Source: JBEHWX01 sp048498995 (lineage in GTDB: Bacteria; Bacteroidota; Ignavibacteria; OLB7). From it: 44,858 nucleotides of DNA. The notes beneath the pieces were generated by a model. The model worked only from the letters and a program-made list of their open reading frames with translations, was not told the DNA's origin and ran no database searches. The translations under genes were made by a program, and so were the position numbers. Location: the NCBI GenBank assembly GCA_048498995.1, contig JBEHWX010000043.1, forward strand, positions 1-44,858, read 5' to 3'. Below, one piece after another: positions 17,589 to 24,652 of the stretch (position 1 is the stretch's first letter; each line of letters opens with the position of its first letter).

Positions 17589-18465
17589 TCGGGGGATCAG
17601 GGCCGTGGGAGATGGGGATCGCGGCGGCACGGCGCTCCGGAGCGCGCGTCGGGGGCTGCTCTACATCCTTCTGGTGGGGGTGGCGCTCTTCATGATCGGG
17701 CCCTTCCTCTGGATGCTCGTCACCTCGATGAGCTCCCCGGGTGAGCTCTACAGCTACCCGCCGACGCTGCCGGCGCATCCGAGTGTCGGATCGTATGGCG
17801 AGGTCTTCAGCCGCTTTCCGTTCGGGCGCTTCACCGTCAATAGTCTGGAGATCGCCATCCTGAGCACGATCGGCACGCTTGCCAGCGCGTCGCTGGCGGC
17901 GTATGCGTTCGCGCGGATGGAGTTCCGCGGCAAGAGCGTGCTCTACTGGATCGTGCTGGCCACGATGATGGTGCCGTTTCAGGTGACGATGGTGCCGGTG
18001 TTCTTTCTGATCAAGAAGCTCGGCTGGATCGATTCGCACGCGGCGCTGATCGTGCCGAGCTTCTTCGGCTTCGGCATCGGCGCCTTCGGCGTGTTCCTGC
18101 TCCGGCAGTTCTTCGCCTCGATTCCGAGGGAGCTGGAGGAGGCGGCGATCATCGACGGCGCGGGACGCTTCAGGATCTACTGGCGGATCGTGATGCCGCT
18201 GGCCGCCCCGGCGCTCGGCACGCTCGCGGTGCTGGCGTTCATGGCCAACTGGAACGATCTGCTCGGTCCGGTGATCTACCTGTCGAGCCAGGAGAAGATG
18301 ACCCTCACGGTCGGCCTCGCCTCGCTTCAGGGAGGGGAGATGGTCTCCCGGATCGACCTGATGATGGCCGGCGCGGTGGTGAGCGTGATCCCGATTCTCG
18401 TTCTGTATATGCTGGCGCAGCGCTATTTCGTGAAGGGGATCGTGATGGGAGGCGTCAAGGAATGA
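17581..18465 (+). CDS. Sugar ABC transporter permease, MalG/UgpE type
   Basis: A 294-residue permease with a first helix LLYILLVGVALFMIGPFLWM and the sugar-permease features TSMSSPGELYSYPP and AYAFARMEFRGKSVL. The EAA loop reads EEAAIIDGAGRFRIYWRI (about residues 186-203), the site that meets the ATPase. It ends with the typical RYFVKGIVMGGVK tail. It pairs with the MalF-type permease through overlapping reading frames, and the SDR gene starts 23 bases after its stop, which places all five genes from 14265 to 19549 in one likely operon. Confidence 0.93.
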   Translation: MADRGIRAVGDGDRGGTALRSARRGLLYILLVGVALFMIGPFLWMLVTSMSSPGELYSYPPTLPAHPSVGSYGEVFSRFPFGRFTVNSLEIAILSTIGTLASASLAAYAFARMEFRGKSVLYWIVLATMMVPFQVTMVPVFFLIKKLGWIDSHAALIVPSFFGFGIGAFGVFLLRQFFASIPRELEEAAIIDGAGRFRIYWRIVMPLAAPALGTLAVLAFMANWNDLLGPVIYLSSQEKMTLTVGLASLQGGEMVSRIDLMMAGAVVSVIPILVLYMLAQRYFVKGIVMGGVKE

Positions 18466-18487
18466 GCATACCGACGGAGAGCCCGCG

Positions 18488-19549
18488 ATGAGTACCATCC
18501 GCGCCGCGGCCGGAGAGGAGTATCCCGAGATCATCCCGGACGAGGAGACGCTCGACGAGATCATGACCCGTCCGCGCGCGCCGCTCGTGGAGCTGGTCTC
18601 CCGGCTCGCGGGGCCGCTGGTGATCCTCGGCGCAAGCGGCAAGATGGGGCCGTCGCTGGCCGTGATGGCCCGCCGCGCCGCCGAGATGGCCGGACGTGAT
18701 CTGGAGATCATCGCCGTGGCCCGCTTCTCCGATCCGGACGCGCGGCGCTGGCTCGAGGAGCGAGGGGTGCGCACGCTCGCCTGCGATCTGCTGGACGACG
18801 CTCAGGTATCCGCGCTCCCGGACGCGCCGGACGTGATCTACATGGCCGGCCGGAAGTTCGGCACCACCGATGATCCCCCGCTCACCTGGGCGATGAATCT
18901 GCTGCCGCCGGTCGCGGTCACCAGACGCTACGCCGGCTCCCGGATCGTGGCGCTCTCGACCGGGTGCGTCTACCCGCTGGTGCCGGTCGCCGGCGGCGGC
19001 TCGCGCGAGCCGGAAGATCTGACGCCGGTCGGCGAGTACGCCAACGCCTGCGTGGCGCGGGAGCGGATCTTCGAGTACGAGGGGCGTCTCCGCACCACGC
19101 CGATCTGTCTGATCCGTCTGAACTACGCGCTCGATCTCCGCTACGGCGTCCTCGTGGATATCGGGGGGAAGGTGCTCCGCGGGGAGCCGGTCGATCTGTC
19201 GATGGGCTACCTGAACTGCATCTGGCAGCGGGATGCCAACGAGATCATCCTCCGCGCGCTCGAGGTGGCCGCGGTGCCGGCGCTTCCGTTGAACGTGACC
19301 GGTCCCCGGATCGAGCGCGCGCGGGACCTGGCAACGCGCCTCGGTGCCCATCTCGGCCGCGAACCGATCTTTACCGGGGAGGAGGGGAGCCACGCGCTGC
19401 TGAGCGATCCGGCCCGCATGGTCGAGCTGTTCGGCGAGCCGGCCGTGGAGCTCGACACGGTGATCCGATGGACCGCGGCCTGGCTGCGCGGCCAGGGACG
19501 GACGCTCGGCAAGCCGACGCATTACGAGGCCTCCGACGGCCGCTATTGA
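18488..19549 (+). CDS. NAD-dependent epimerase/dehydratase-like protein (extended SDR, atypical YxxxC)
   Basis: A 353-residue extended short-chain dehydrogenase. An N-terminal extension of about 40 residues precedes the dinucleotide loop VILGASGKMGPSLA. The ALSTGCVYPL strand supplies the usual catalytic Ser/Thr region. In the segment where YxxxK is expected the sequence is EYANACVARERIFEY, so the lysine position is cysteine. I recall a subfamily annotated only as NAD-dependent epimerase with the same YxxSC pattern, so this appears to be a subfamily trait rather than damage. LRLNYALDLRYGVLVDI-like text (here IRLNYALDLRYGV) is also characteristic. It is the last gene of the amidase-ABC operon and probably acts on the imported sugar derivative; whether it is an oxidoreductase, epimerase or something else is open. 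The 190-base spacer after it contains only a candidate promoter box. Confidence 0.8.
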   Translation: MSTIRAAAGEEYPEIIPDEETLDEIMTRPRAPLVELVSRLAGPLVILGASGKMGPSLAVMARRAAEMAGRDLEIIAVARFSDPDARRWLEERGVRTLACDLLDDAQVSALPDAPDVIYMAGRKFGTTDDPPLTWAMNLLPPVAVTRRYAGSRIVALSTGCVYPLVPVAGGGSREPEDLTPVGEYANACVARERIFEYEGRLRTTPICLIRLNYALDLRYGVLVDIGGKVLRGEPVDLSMGYLNCIWQRDANEIILRALEVAAVPALPLNVTGPRIERARDLATRLGAHLGREPIFTGEEGSHALLSDPARMVELFGEPAVELDTVIRWTAAWLRGQGRTLGKPTHYEASDGRY

Positions 19550-19666
19550 AGCGCGCCGATGGCCGCCGGGATATGTTCGCCGAGGCAACGCGCGGCGGCA
19601 CCGTCGCGGGCCGTTACAGCTCGTGTGCGGCGCTCCGCGGCGTGGGCGCGACTCATCGATCTTCCG

Positions 19667-19674
19667 TATTTTCG
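19667..19674 (+). promoter_or_regulatory. Candidate -7 box (TATTTTCG) for moaD
   Basis: TATTTTCG lies 65 bases before the moaD start and fits TAnnTTyG, the form seen upstream of ppiD and oppB. The region 20 bases further upstream (TGGG) is a poor -33 match, so this is a weak call. Nothing else stands out in the 19550-19739 spacer. Confidence 0.3.
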
Positions 19675-19739
19675 GGCTTCCTCCGGCGCATGCGGATGCG
19701 CGGGCCGGAGCATCATTCAGATGGGAGTGGCTCGACGCG

Positions 19740-19982
19740 ATGGCTAGAATTCTCTACTTCGGATGGGCGCGCGACTGCGCCGGCATCGAGGCCGAGGAGC
19801 TCGAGATCCCGGAGGGGACCACCGTGCTCCGGCTCTGGGGGGAGCTGGTGAGCCGCCATCCGGGGCTGGAGGCCTGCCGGTCCAGCTCGCGCGTGGCCGT
19901 CGACGCCCGGTACGCCTCGGATGAGAGCGTGGTGCCGGCGGGCGCGGAGATTGCAATCATTCCCCCGGTGGCCGGAGGCTGA
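19740..19982 (+). CDS. moaD: Molybdopterin synthase small subunit (MoaD)
   Basis: An 80-residue ubiquitin-fold protein (ARILYFGWARDCAGIEAEELEIPEGTTV) ending in PPVAGG, the C-terminal Gly-Gly that is adenylated and thiocarboxylated to donate sulfur to precursor Z (cPMP). It acts in the cytoplasm with MoaE as a heterotetramer. The gene for MoaE begins five bases after its stop, confirming the pairing. The ATG at 19740 gives the usual MoaD length; the frame is open upstream but unconserved. The activating MoeB-type enzyme and the MoaA/MoaC genes are not in this window. Confidence 0.92.
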   Translation: MARILYFGWARDCAGIEAEELEIPEGTTVLRLWGELVSRHPGLEACRSSSRVAVDARYASDESVVPAGAEIAIIPPVAGG

Positions 19983-19986
19983 TCCA

Positions 19987-20412
19987 ATGATCGAATGTCA
20001 CGTGGTCGAGGATATCATCGATGTGGGAGAGCTGATCACCGCCGCCGGAGATCCTGGCATCGGCGCCATCTCCTCCTTCGTCGGCACGGTGCGGAACACG
20101 AGCGGTGGTGAGCGGAGGGGAGGGGTGGAGCGCCTCGAATACGAGGCCTACGTTCCGATGGCCGAGAGCGAGATGCGCGCAATCGCCGAGGAGGCCGCCG
20201 AGCGCTTCGGCGCTCATAATGTGCTTGTCAAGCACCGCGTAGGGCGGTTAACTATCGGCGATATCGCGGTCGTGGTGGCGGTTTCCACGCCCCATCGCGC
20301 GGCCGCGTTCGATGCCTGCCGATATGTCATTGAAGAGCTGAAACAACGTGTCCCCATCTGGAAGCGAGAAATCTTCGACGACGGAGCCGAGTGGGTCAAT
20401 GCGCGTCCCTAG
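19987..20412 (+). CDS. moaE: Molybdopterin synthase catalytic subunit (MoaE)
   Basis: A 141-residue protein matching MoaE. ISSFVGTVRNTSGG is the family signature strand-turn, LEYEAYVPMAESEM follows, and KHRVGRLTIGDIAVVVAVSTPHR carries conserved lysine, arginine and histidine positions of the active site. VPIWKREIFDDGAEWV near the end includes the second conserved lysine. It inserts two sulfurs from MoaD-thiocarboxylate into precursor Z to make molybdopterin. It is directly downstream of moaD, and its 3-prime end overlaps the next gene's likely start by 14 bases. The coding end lies next to a G+C-rich nested hairpin at 20421-20465. Confidence 0.94.
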   Translation: MIECHVVEDIIDVGELITAAGDPGIGAISSFVGTVRNTSGGERRGGVERLEYEAYVPMAESEMRAIAEEAAERFGAHNVLVKHRVGRLTIGDIAVVVAVSTPHRAAAFDACRYVIEELKQRVPIWKREIFDDGAEWVNARP

Positions 20413-21853
20413 CCGATGGCCCCATGGCCCGTGGTCCGGCCGCATGCGGGCCGGCGGCCCATGGGCGGGCATCCGGCGGTTCCGTTCCGAGCTCGGCCCC
20501 GCGCTGTTCGCCATCCTCCTCGTCGTCTGTTCCTCCTGCGTTCCGGTTGGCCGAAGCCTTCCGCCTTCGGCCGCCGACCCGGCCGATACCGTGGCCGCCG
20601 CTCGCAATGAGCCGGAGGAGTTCACCCGGGTCCGCTGGCTCAGGATCCACGGCATCGGTGACGAGACCAGCCCGCCGATCCTTCGCATCCCGATCAAGGG
20701 GGAGCCGGCCAGCACCATCGGCAGCAACGCGCTGACGATCGAGTTCGACATGCAGGCCGACCGGCTTCCGAACCTGACGCTGATTCTCGTGCACTGCGAC
20801 CGGAACTGGACGCCGACCGAGAACGTGTTCGTGCAGGACCCCATCAAGCTCCGGAGCAGCGACTTCGAGATCAGCCGCTCCCCGGTCGGGGTGCGGGGCT
20901 ACGATTACTCCTGCTCGATCTCCTTCCCGAGCTCCGAGTCGACCATCAAGGTCGAGTACTCCGGCAACTACATCGCGCGGATCGTCGACTATTACGACAA
21001 CAAGCGGGTGCTGGCCGAGACGCGCTTCTTCGCCGTCGAGCCGAAGGGCCCGGTCGGGGTCGGCGTCGGCTCCGGCTTCTACGAGAGCGCGCAGACCTCG
21101 GTGCTGCAGAACGGGGTGAACATCCGCGTGGAGGCGCTCGTCTCCGATGATCTGTTCGCCTCCCAGATCAGGCAGATCTCGCTTTACGAGTCGGGCATGT
21201 GGGACCGGCCGATGATCGCCAGCGACGAGGTCTCCGGGCAGCCGCGGAAGGCGGGAGAGTACTGGTCGATCTGGAGCTCCTTCTTCGGCGGCAAGGCGAT
21301 CGCGCAGTTCAACAACATCCCCTCCGGCAACGAGCATCGCCTGCTCGATCTGACCGATCTGGCGCTCTTCCCCTCCACGGCTAACGGCGTGACCACCACG
21401 CCGCTGAGCGATCTGCCGCGCCAGGGTTACTCCGAGCTCGATCACGGGGGGACCGCGGTCTACCGGTTCGTGCCGTTGAGCGAGGCGGAGTACGTCTACT
21501 TCGAGTTCCGTCTCGACCTGAAGGGCTATCAGGTGCACGAGGATATCTGCGTGGTCGGCACGTTCAACAACTGGACACCGACGCGCGACTGGCGGATGGT
21601 CTACGACAAGGCCTCCGGCAATTACATCGCGCGGGGATGGATCAAGCGCGCGCTGCACGAGTATCAGTACGTCTCGGGGCGCTGGGACGAGGATGAGGGC
21701 GTGCTGGCCAACGCCGATCCCACGCTGATCGAGGGGAACGTCAGCTCGACGTCCCATCCGTATTATGCGCTGACGTATTACAGGGAGACGACCGGCGGAG
21801 GCTACGACCGGATCATCGGCGTCGGCGGGGTTCTTACCGGAGATATTCGATGA
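20399..21853 (+). CDS. T9SS plug-family (DUF5103-like) lipoprotein with C-terminal CBM48-like domain
   Basis: A 484-residue exported protein. The N-terminus has an Arg-rich leader and a hydrophobic stretch, ALFAILLVVCSSC, that looks like a slightly irregular lipobox. The first domain, about residues 65-220, matches the type IX secretion plug (DUF5103) family as I know it: TLILVHCDRNWTPT, then GYDYSCSISFPSSESTIKVEYSGNYIARIVDYYDN, then ETRFFAVEPKG. Near residues 365-440, FEFRLDLKGY, then VVGTFNNWTPTRDWRM and ALHEYQYV form an E-set/CBM48-like fold. In Bacteroidota, PorV-associated plug proteins gate the SprA translocon; this gene therefore implies a T9SS. Start 20399 overlaps moaE; 20444 is an alternative. 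Its stop overlaps the next start by four bases. Confidence 0.75.
   Translation: MRVPSRWPHGPWSGRMRAGGPWAGIRRFRSELGPALFAILLVVCSSCVPVGRSLPPSAADPADTVAAARNEPEEFTRVRWLRIHGIGDETSPPILRIPIKGEPASTIGSNALTIEFDMQADRLPNLTLILVHCDRNWTPTENVFVQDPIKLRSSDFEISRSPVGVRGYDYSCSISFPSSESTIKVEYSGNYIARIVDYYDNKRVLAETRFFAVEPKGPVGVGVGSGFYESAQTSVLQNGVNIRVEALVSDDLFASQIRQISLYESGMWDRPMIASDEVSGQPRKAGEYWSIWSSFFGGKAIAQFNNIPSGNEHRLLDLTDLALFPSTANGVTTTPLSDLPRQGYSELDHGGTAVYRFVPLSEAEYVYFEFRLDLKGYQVHEDICVVGTFNNWTPTRDWRMVYDKASGNYIARGWIKRALHEYQYVSGRWDEDEGVLANADPTLIEGNVSSTSHPYYALTYYRETTGGGYDRIIGVGGVLTGDIR
20421..20465 (+). repeat. Nested inverted repeats at the start of the plug-family gene
   Basis: Outer arms CCCATGG (20421-20427) and CCATGGG (20459-20465) enclose inner arms CCGGCC (20436-20441) and GGCCGG (20449-20454). 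The alternative start ATG at 20444 sits in the inner loop. In messenger RNA this could fold over the early codons and limit translation, but such palindromes also arise by chance in G+C-rich DNA. Confidence 0.4.
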
Positions 21854-22863
21854 GTGATTCGCCAGGGAGCGCGCCGCTGCGTGTCGGCGTCGTGGGCGTC
21901 GGGCATCTCGGCTCGCGCCATGCCTCCCTCTGGAAGGGAGTGGCCGGCGCGCGTCTGGTCGGCCTTACCGATGCCGACATGGAGCGGGCCGACGCGCTGG
22001 CGCGCGATCTCGAGGTGAAGGCGTTCCCCTCGCTTGCCGCGCTTCTGGCCGAGGTGGATGCCATCAGCCTGGTGACGCCGACCTCGACGCACGCGGAGCT
22101 GGCGCGGCAGGCGCTGGAGGCCGGCGTGCACTGCTTCATCGAGAAGCCGATCACCGCGCGGTACGCCGAGGCGGCCCCGCTGATCGAGCTGGCCGAGCGG
22201 AAGGGGCTCACGCTCCAGGTGGGGCATATCGAGCGCTTCAATCCCGCGTTCATCTCCCTGGCCGGCCACCGGCTGGAGCCGATGTTCATCGAGTCGCATC
22301 GCCTGGCGCAGTTCAAGCCCCGCGCGACCGACGTGGCGGTGGTGCTCGATCTGATGATTCACGATATCGATCTGGCGCTCTCGCTGGTCAAGAGCCCGGT
22401 GCGCGAGGTGCGTGCCAGCGGCGTCTCGGTGGTCAGCGACACGATCGACATCGCCAACGCCCGCGTCGAGTTCGCCAACGGTTCGGTGGCCAACCTCACC
22501 GCCAGCCGGATCTCGCAGCGGCCGATGCGGAAGATGCGGCTGTTCCAGCAGGACTCCTACATCTCGATCGATTTCGCCAAGCCGGCCGTCGAGCTCTTCG
22601 CGATCGCCGACATGCAGCAGGGGCCGGTGGATCTCACGCAGCTGCTCGGCGCCATCGACCTCGGCACGAAGCAGCGGGCGATTACCTACGATCAGCCCGC
22701 GCTGCCGGCGGTCAACGCGCTGCAGCGGGAGCTGGAGTCGTTCACGGCCGCGATCGCCGCCGGAGCGCCCCCGCCGGTGACCGCGCGCGAGGGAGCAGAG
22801 GCGCTCCGCGTGGCCGAGATGATCCTGGAGGAGATCGACCGCTCCCGCGTCGCCGTCGGATAG
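21850..22863 (+). CDS. Gfo/Idh/MocA-family oxidoreductase, possibly a nucleotide-sugar dehydrogenase
   Basis: A 337-residue enzyme with Rossmann start RVGVVGVGHLGSRHA, the family EKP motif (FIEKPIT), and QVGHIERFNPAF in the second domain followed by DLMIHDIDLAL, whose histidines line the active site. The HLGSRHA and GHIERFNPA text resembles the UDP-N-acetylglucosamine 3-dehydrogenase GnnA group that feeds 2,3-diamino lipid A synthesis, but the aminotransferase partner and lpx genes are not visible here, so this assignment is tentative. It is translationally coupled to the plug-family gene (ATGA overlap at 21850-21853), which suggests an envelope role. It differs clearly from the first Gfo/Idh/MocA gene at 2762. 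Confidence 0.85.
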   Translation: MSDSPGSAPLRVGVVGVGHLGSRHASLWKGVAGARLVGLTDADMERADALARDLEVKAFPSLAALLAEVDAISLVTPTSTHAELARQALEAGVHCFIEKPITARYAEAAPLIELAERKGLTLQVGHIERFNPAFISLAGHRLEPMFIESHRLAQFKPRATDVAVVLDLMIHDIDLALSLVKSPVREVRASGVSVVSDTIDIANARVEFANGSVANLTASRISQRPMRKMRLFQQDSYISIDFAKPAVELFAIADMQQGPVDLTQLLGAIDLGTKQRAITYDQPALPAVNALQRELESFTAAIAAGAPPPVTAREGAEALRVAEMILEEIDRSRVAVG

Positions 22864-22920
22864 GAGGCCATCGCCCCCGACGGAACGCCGCACGGGCTCG
22901 CGCGAGCCATGTGATGGCAT

Positions 22921-22975
22921 CCCACCGGAATGTTCCCACCGGAATGTTCCCACCGGAATGTTCCCACCGGATGTT
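22921..22975 (+). repeat. 14-bp tandem repeat, four copies
   Basis: The unit CCCACCGGAATGTT occurs at 22921-22934, 22935-22948 and 22949-22962, with a fourth copy at 22963-22975 that lacks one A. The array is between the oxidoreductase stop (22863) and cca (23088). Copies are identical apart from the deletion, indicating recent slippage expansion. There are no spacers, so it is not CRISPR. Confidence 0.95.
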
Positions 22976-22996
22976 CCCGGCCGGGATGCCGCATTA

Positions 22997-23018
22997 GCAC
23001 CTGGCTTCAGCCAGGTGC
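22997..23018. repeat. Perfect palindrome, REP-like hairpin
   Basis: Ten-base arms GCACCTGGCT (22997-23006) and AGCCAGGTGC (23009-23018) form a perfect hairpin with a TTCA-type loop. No T-run follows, so it is not a standard terminator. ACCAGGCGCC and CCCAGGCGCC just downstream echo part of an arm. Similar CTGGCT-CAGCCAGG hairpins are dispersed repeats in some genomes, so this may be one copy of a REP-type family. Confidence 0.65.
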
Positions 23019-23087
23019 GCCCCCACGATCAAAACCAGGCGCCCCCCGTATCCCCCAGGCGCCCACGTGTTCAACCATCGGAGCTCC

Positions 23088-24527
23088 ATGCAGAAGAGTC
23101 AGATGCCGGCAACCGTTACCATTACCCATCCGGTGATCTACGCCGTGGCGGATATCGCCCGACAGCGGGGGATCGGCGTCTACGTCGTCGGCGGCTATGT
23201 CCGCGACCTGCTGTTGGGGCATCCCGGCAACGACATCGACTTCTCGGTCGAGGGGAGCGGCGTGGAGTTCGCGCGGATCGTCGCCTCCGAGTTCGGTGTC
23301 CACCCGGTGATCTACGAGCGTTTCGGCACCGCGCTGGTGCCGGTCGGCGATGTGAAGCTGGAGTTCGTCGGCACCCGCAAGGAGGAATACGAGGAGGGCT
23401 CGCGCAAGCCGAAGGTGACCGAGGGGACGCTCGCCGATGATCTCCGCCGCCGCGATTTCACCGTCAACGCGCTTGCGCTCAGCATCACCGGCCATGGCGA
23501 CGCCGAGGTGATCGATCTGTTCGACGGCCTCGGCGACCTGGAGCGAAAGCTGCTCCGCACGCCGCTCGATCCAGTGACGACCTACTCCGAGGATCCGCTC
23601 CGGATGATGCGCGCCGCCCGCTTCGCCTCGCAGCTCGGGTTCCGTCTGGACCCGGCCTCGCACGAGGCGATCGGCACGCTCCGCTCACGGATCAAGATCA
23701 TCTCACAGGAGCGGATCAGTGACGAATTCATCAAGACGCTCATCACCCGCCGGCCGAGCGTGGGCCTCTACCTGCTGTTCGAGACCGGGCTGATGGAGCT
23801 GATCTTCCCGGAGGTGGCGGCGCTGGAAGGGGTCGATCTGGTGAAGGTCGGTGGGATGGCCTACGCGCACAAGGATGTGTTCCGTCACACGCTCACCGTG
23901 GTGGACAACATCGCCCAGGCGACCGACAATGTCTGGCTCCGATTCGCCGCGCTGATGCACGATGTGGCCAAGCCAGTCACCAAGCGCTTTCGCGAGGGGG
24001 TCGGCTGGAGCTTCCACGGACACGAGGAGGTGGGGGCGCGCTGGCAGGACCGGATCTTCCGGCGGATGAAGCTGCCGATGAAGGAGAAGGAATACGTGGC
24101 CAAGCTGGTCCGCCTGCATCACCGGCCGATGGCGCTGGTGGATGACGGCGTGACCGATTCGGCGATCCGTCGTCTCGTGGTCGATGCCGGGGAGGAGCTG
24201 GATGATCTGTTCACCCTCTGCCGCGCCGACATCACGAGCAAGGATCCGCGGCGCGTGCGGCAGTATCTGGAGAACTATGAGCGGGTGGTGGCGCGGATCA
24301 AGGAAGTGGAGGAGAAGGACGAGCTCCGCGCGTTCCAGTCGCCGGTCAGGGGAGAGGAGATCATGGAGATCTGCGGCATCCCTCCGTCCAAGACGGTCGG
24401 CCTGCTGAAGACCGCCATCGAGGAGGCGATTCTGGACGGCCGGATTCCGAACGATTACAACGCGGCGCTCGCCTATCTACTGGAGGTCAAGGATGAGATC
24501 CTGGCCGCGGCTCCCCCGCGCCGCTAG
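23088..24527 (+). CDS. cca: CCA-adding tRNA nucleotidyltransferase with HD domain
   Basis: A 479-residue class II nucleotidyltransferase. VYVVGGYVRDLLLG (GG at 35-36, RD at 39-40) and DID at 49-51 give the metal-binding head. RRDFTVNALA, then DPLRMMRAARFASQLGF are the neck and RRDF/ERxxxE-type motifs. An HD-domain (ALMHDVAKP, H291-D292; also FHGHEEVGARW) follows, as in the form common in Bacteroidota. It builds or repairs the tRNA 3-prime CCA end; some close relatives act as poly(A) polymerases, which sequence alone cannot exclude. The start at 23088 has GGAG five bases before it. A strong hairpin follows its stop and separates it from the convergent barrel gene. Confidence 0.9.
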   Translation: MQKSQMPATVTITHPVIYAVADIARQRGIGVYVVGGYVRDLLLGHPGNDIDFSVEGSGVEFARIVASEFGVHPVIYERFGTALVPVGDVKLEFVGTRKEEYEEGSRKPKVTEGTLADDLRRRDFTVNALALSITGHGDAEVIDLFDGLGDLERKLLRTPLDPVTTYSEDPLRMMRAARFASQLGFRLDPASHEAIGTLRSRIKIISQERISDEFIKTLITRRPSVGLYLLFETGLMELIFPEVAALEGVDLVKVGGMAYAHKDVFRHTLTVVDNIAQATDNVWLRFAALMHDVAKPVTKRFREGVGWSFHGHEEVGARWQDRIFRRMKLPMKEKEYVAKLVRLHHRPMALVDDGVTDSAIRRLVVDAGEELDDLFTLCRADITSKDPRRVRQYLENYERVVARIKEVEEKDELRAFQSPVRGEEIMEICGIPPSKTVGLLKTAIEEAILDGRIPNDYNAALAYLLEVKDEILAAAPPRR

Positions 24528-24570
24528 GCTCCGGAGCCGGCCGTGGCGCCGGATGCGCGGCAGGAAACGA

Positions 24571-24613
24571 CGACGGCTGCGCGATCCCTCATGAAGGGAC
24601 CGCGCAGCCGTCG
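24571..24613. terminator. Bidirectional terminator-type hairpin
   Basis: Thirteen-base perfect arms CGACGGCTGCGCG (24571-24583) and CGCGCAGCCGTCG (24601-24613), extended inward by TCCCT/AGGGA, lie between the convergent cca (ends 24527) and barrel gene (ends 24653). A- and T-runs are short, so termination efficiency is uncertain. Confidence 0.75.
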
Positions 24614-24652
24614 GTCATTTCAGGCGTTTCCGCTCGATCAGGAAGGGGCCGG

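Noticed and set aside
22921..22975. Short regular repeats as a CRISPR array
   Set aside because: The 14-base units are directly abutting, with no spacers and no cas genes in the window.
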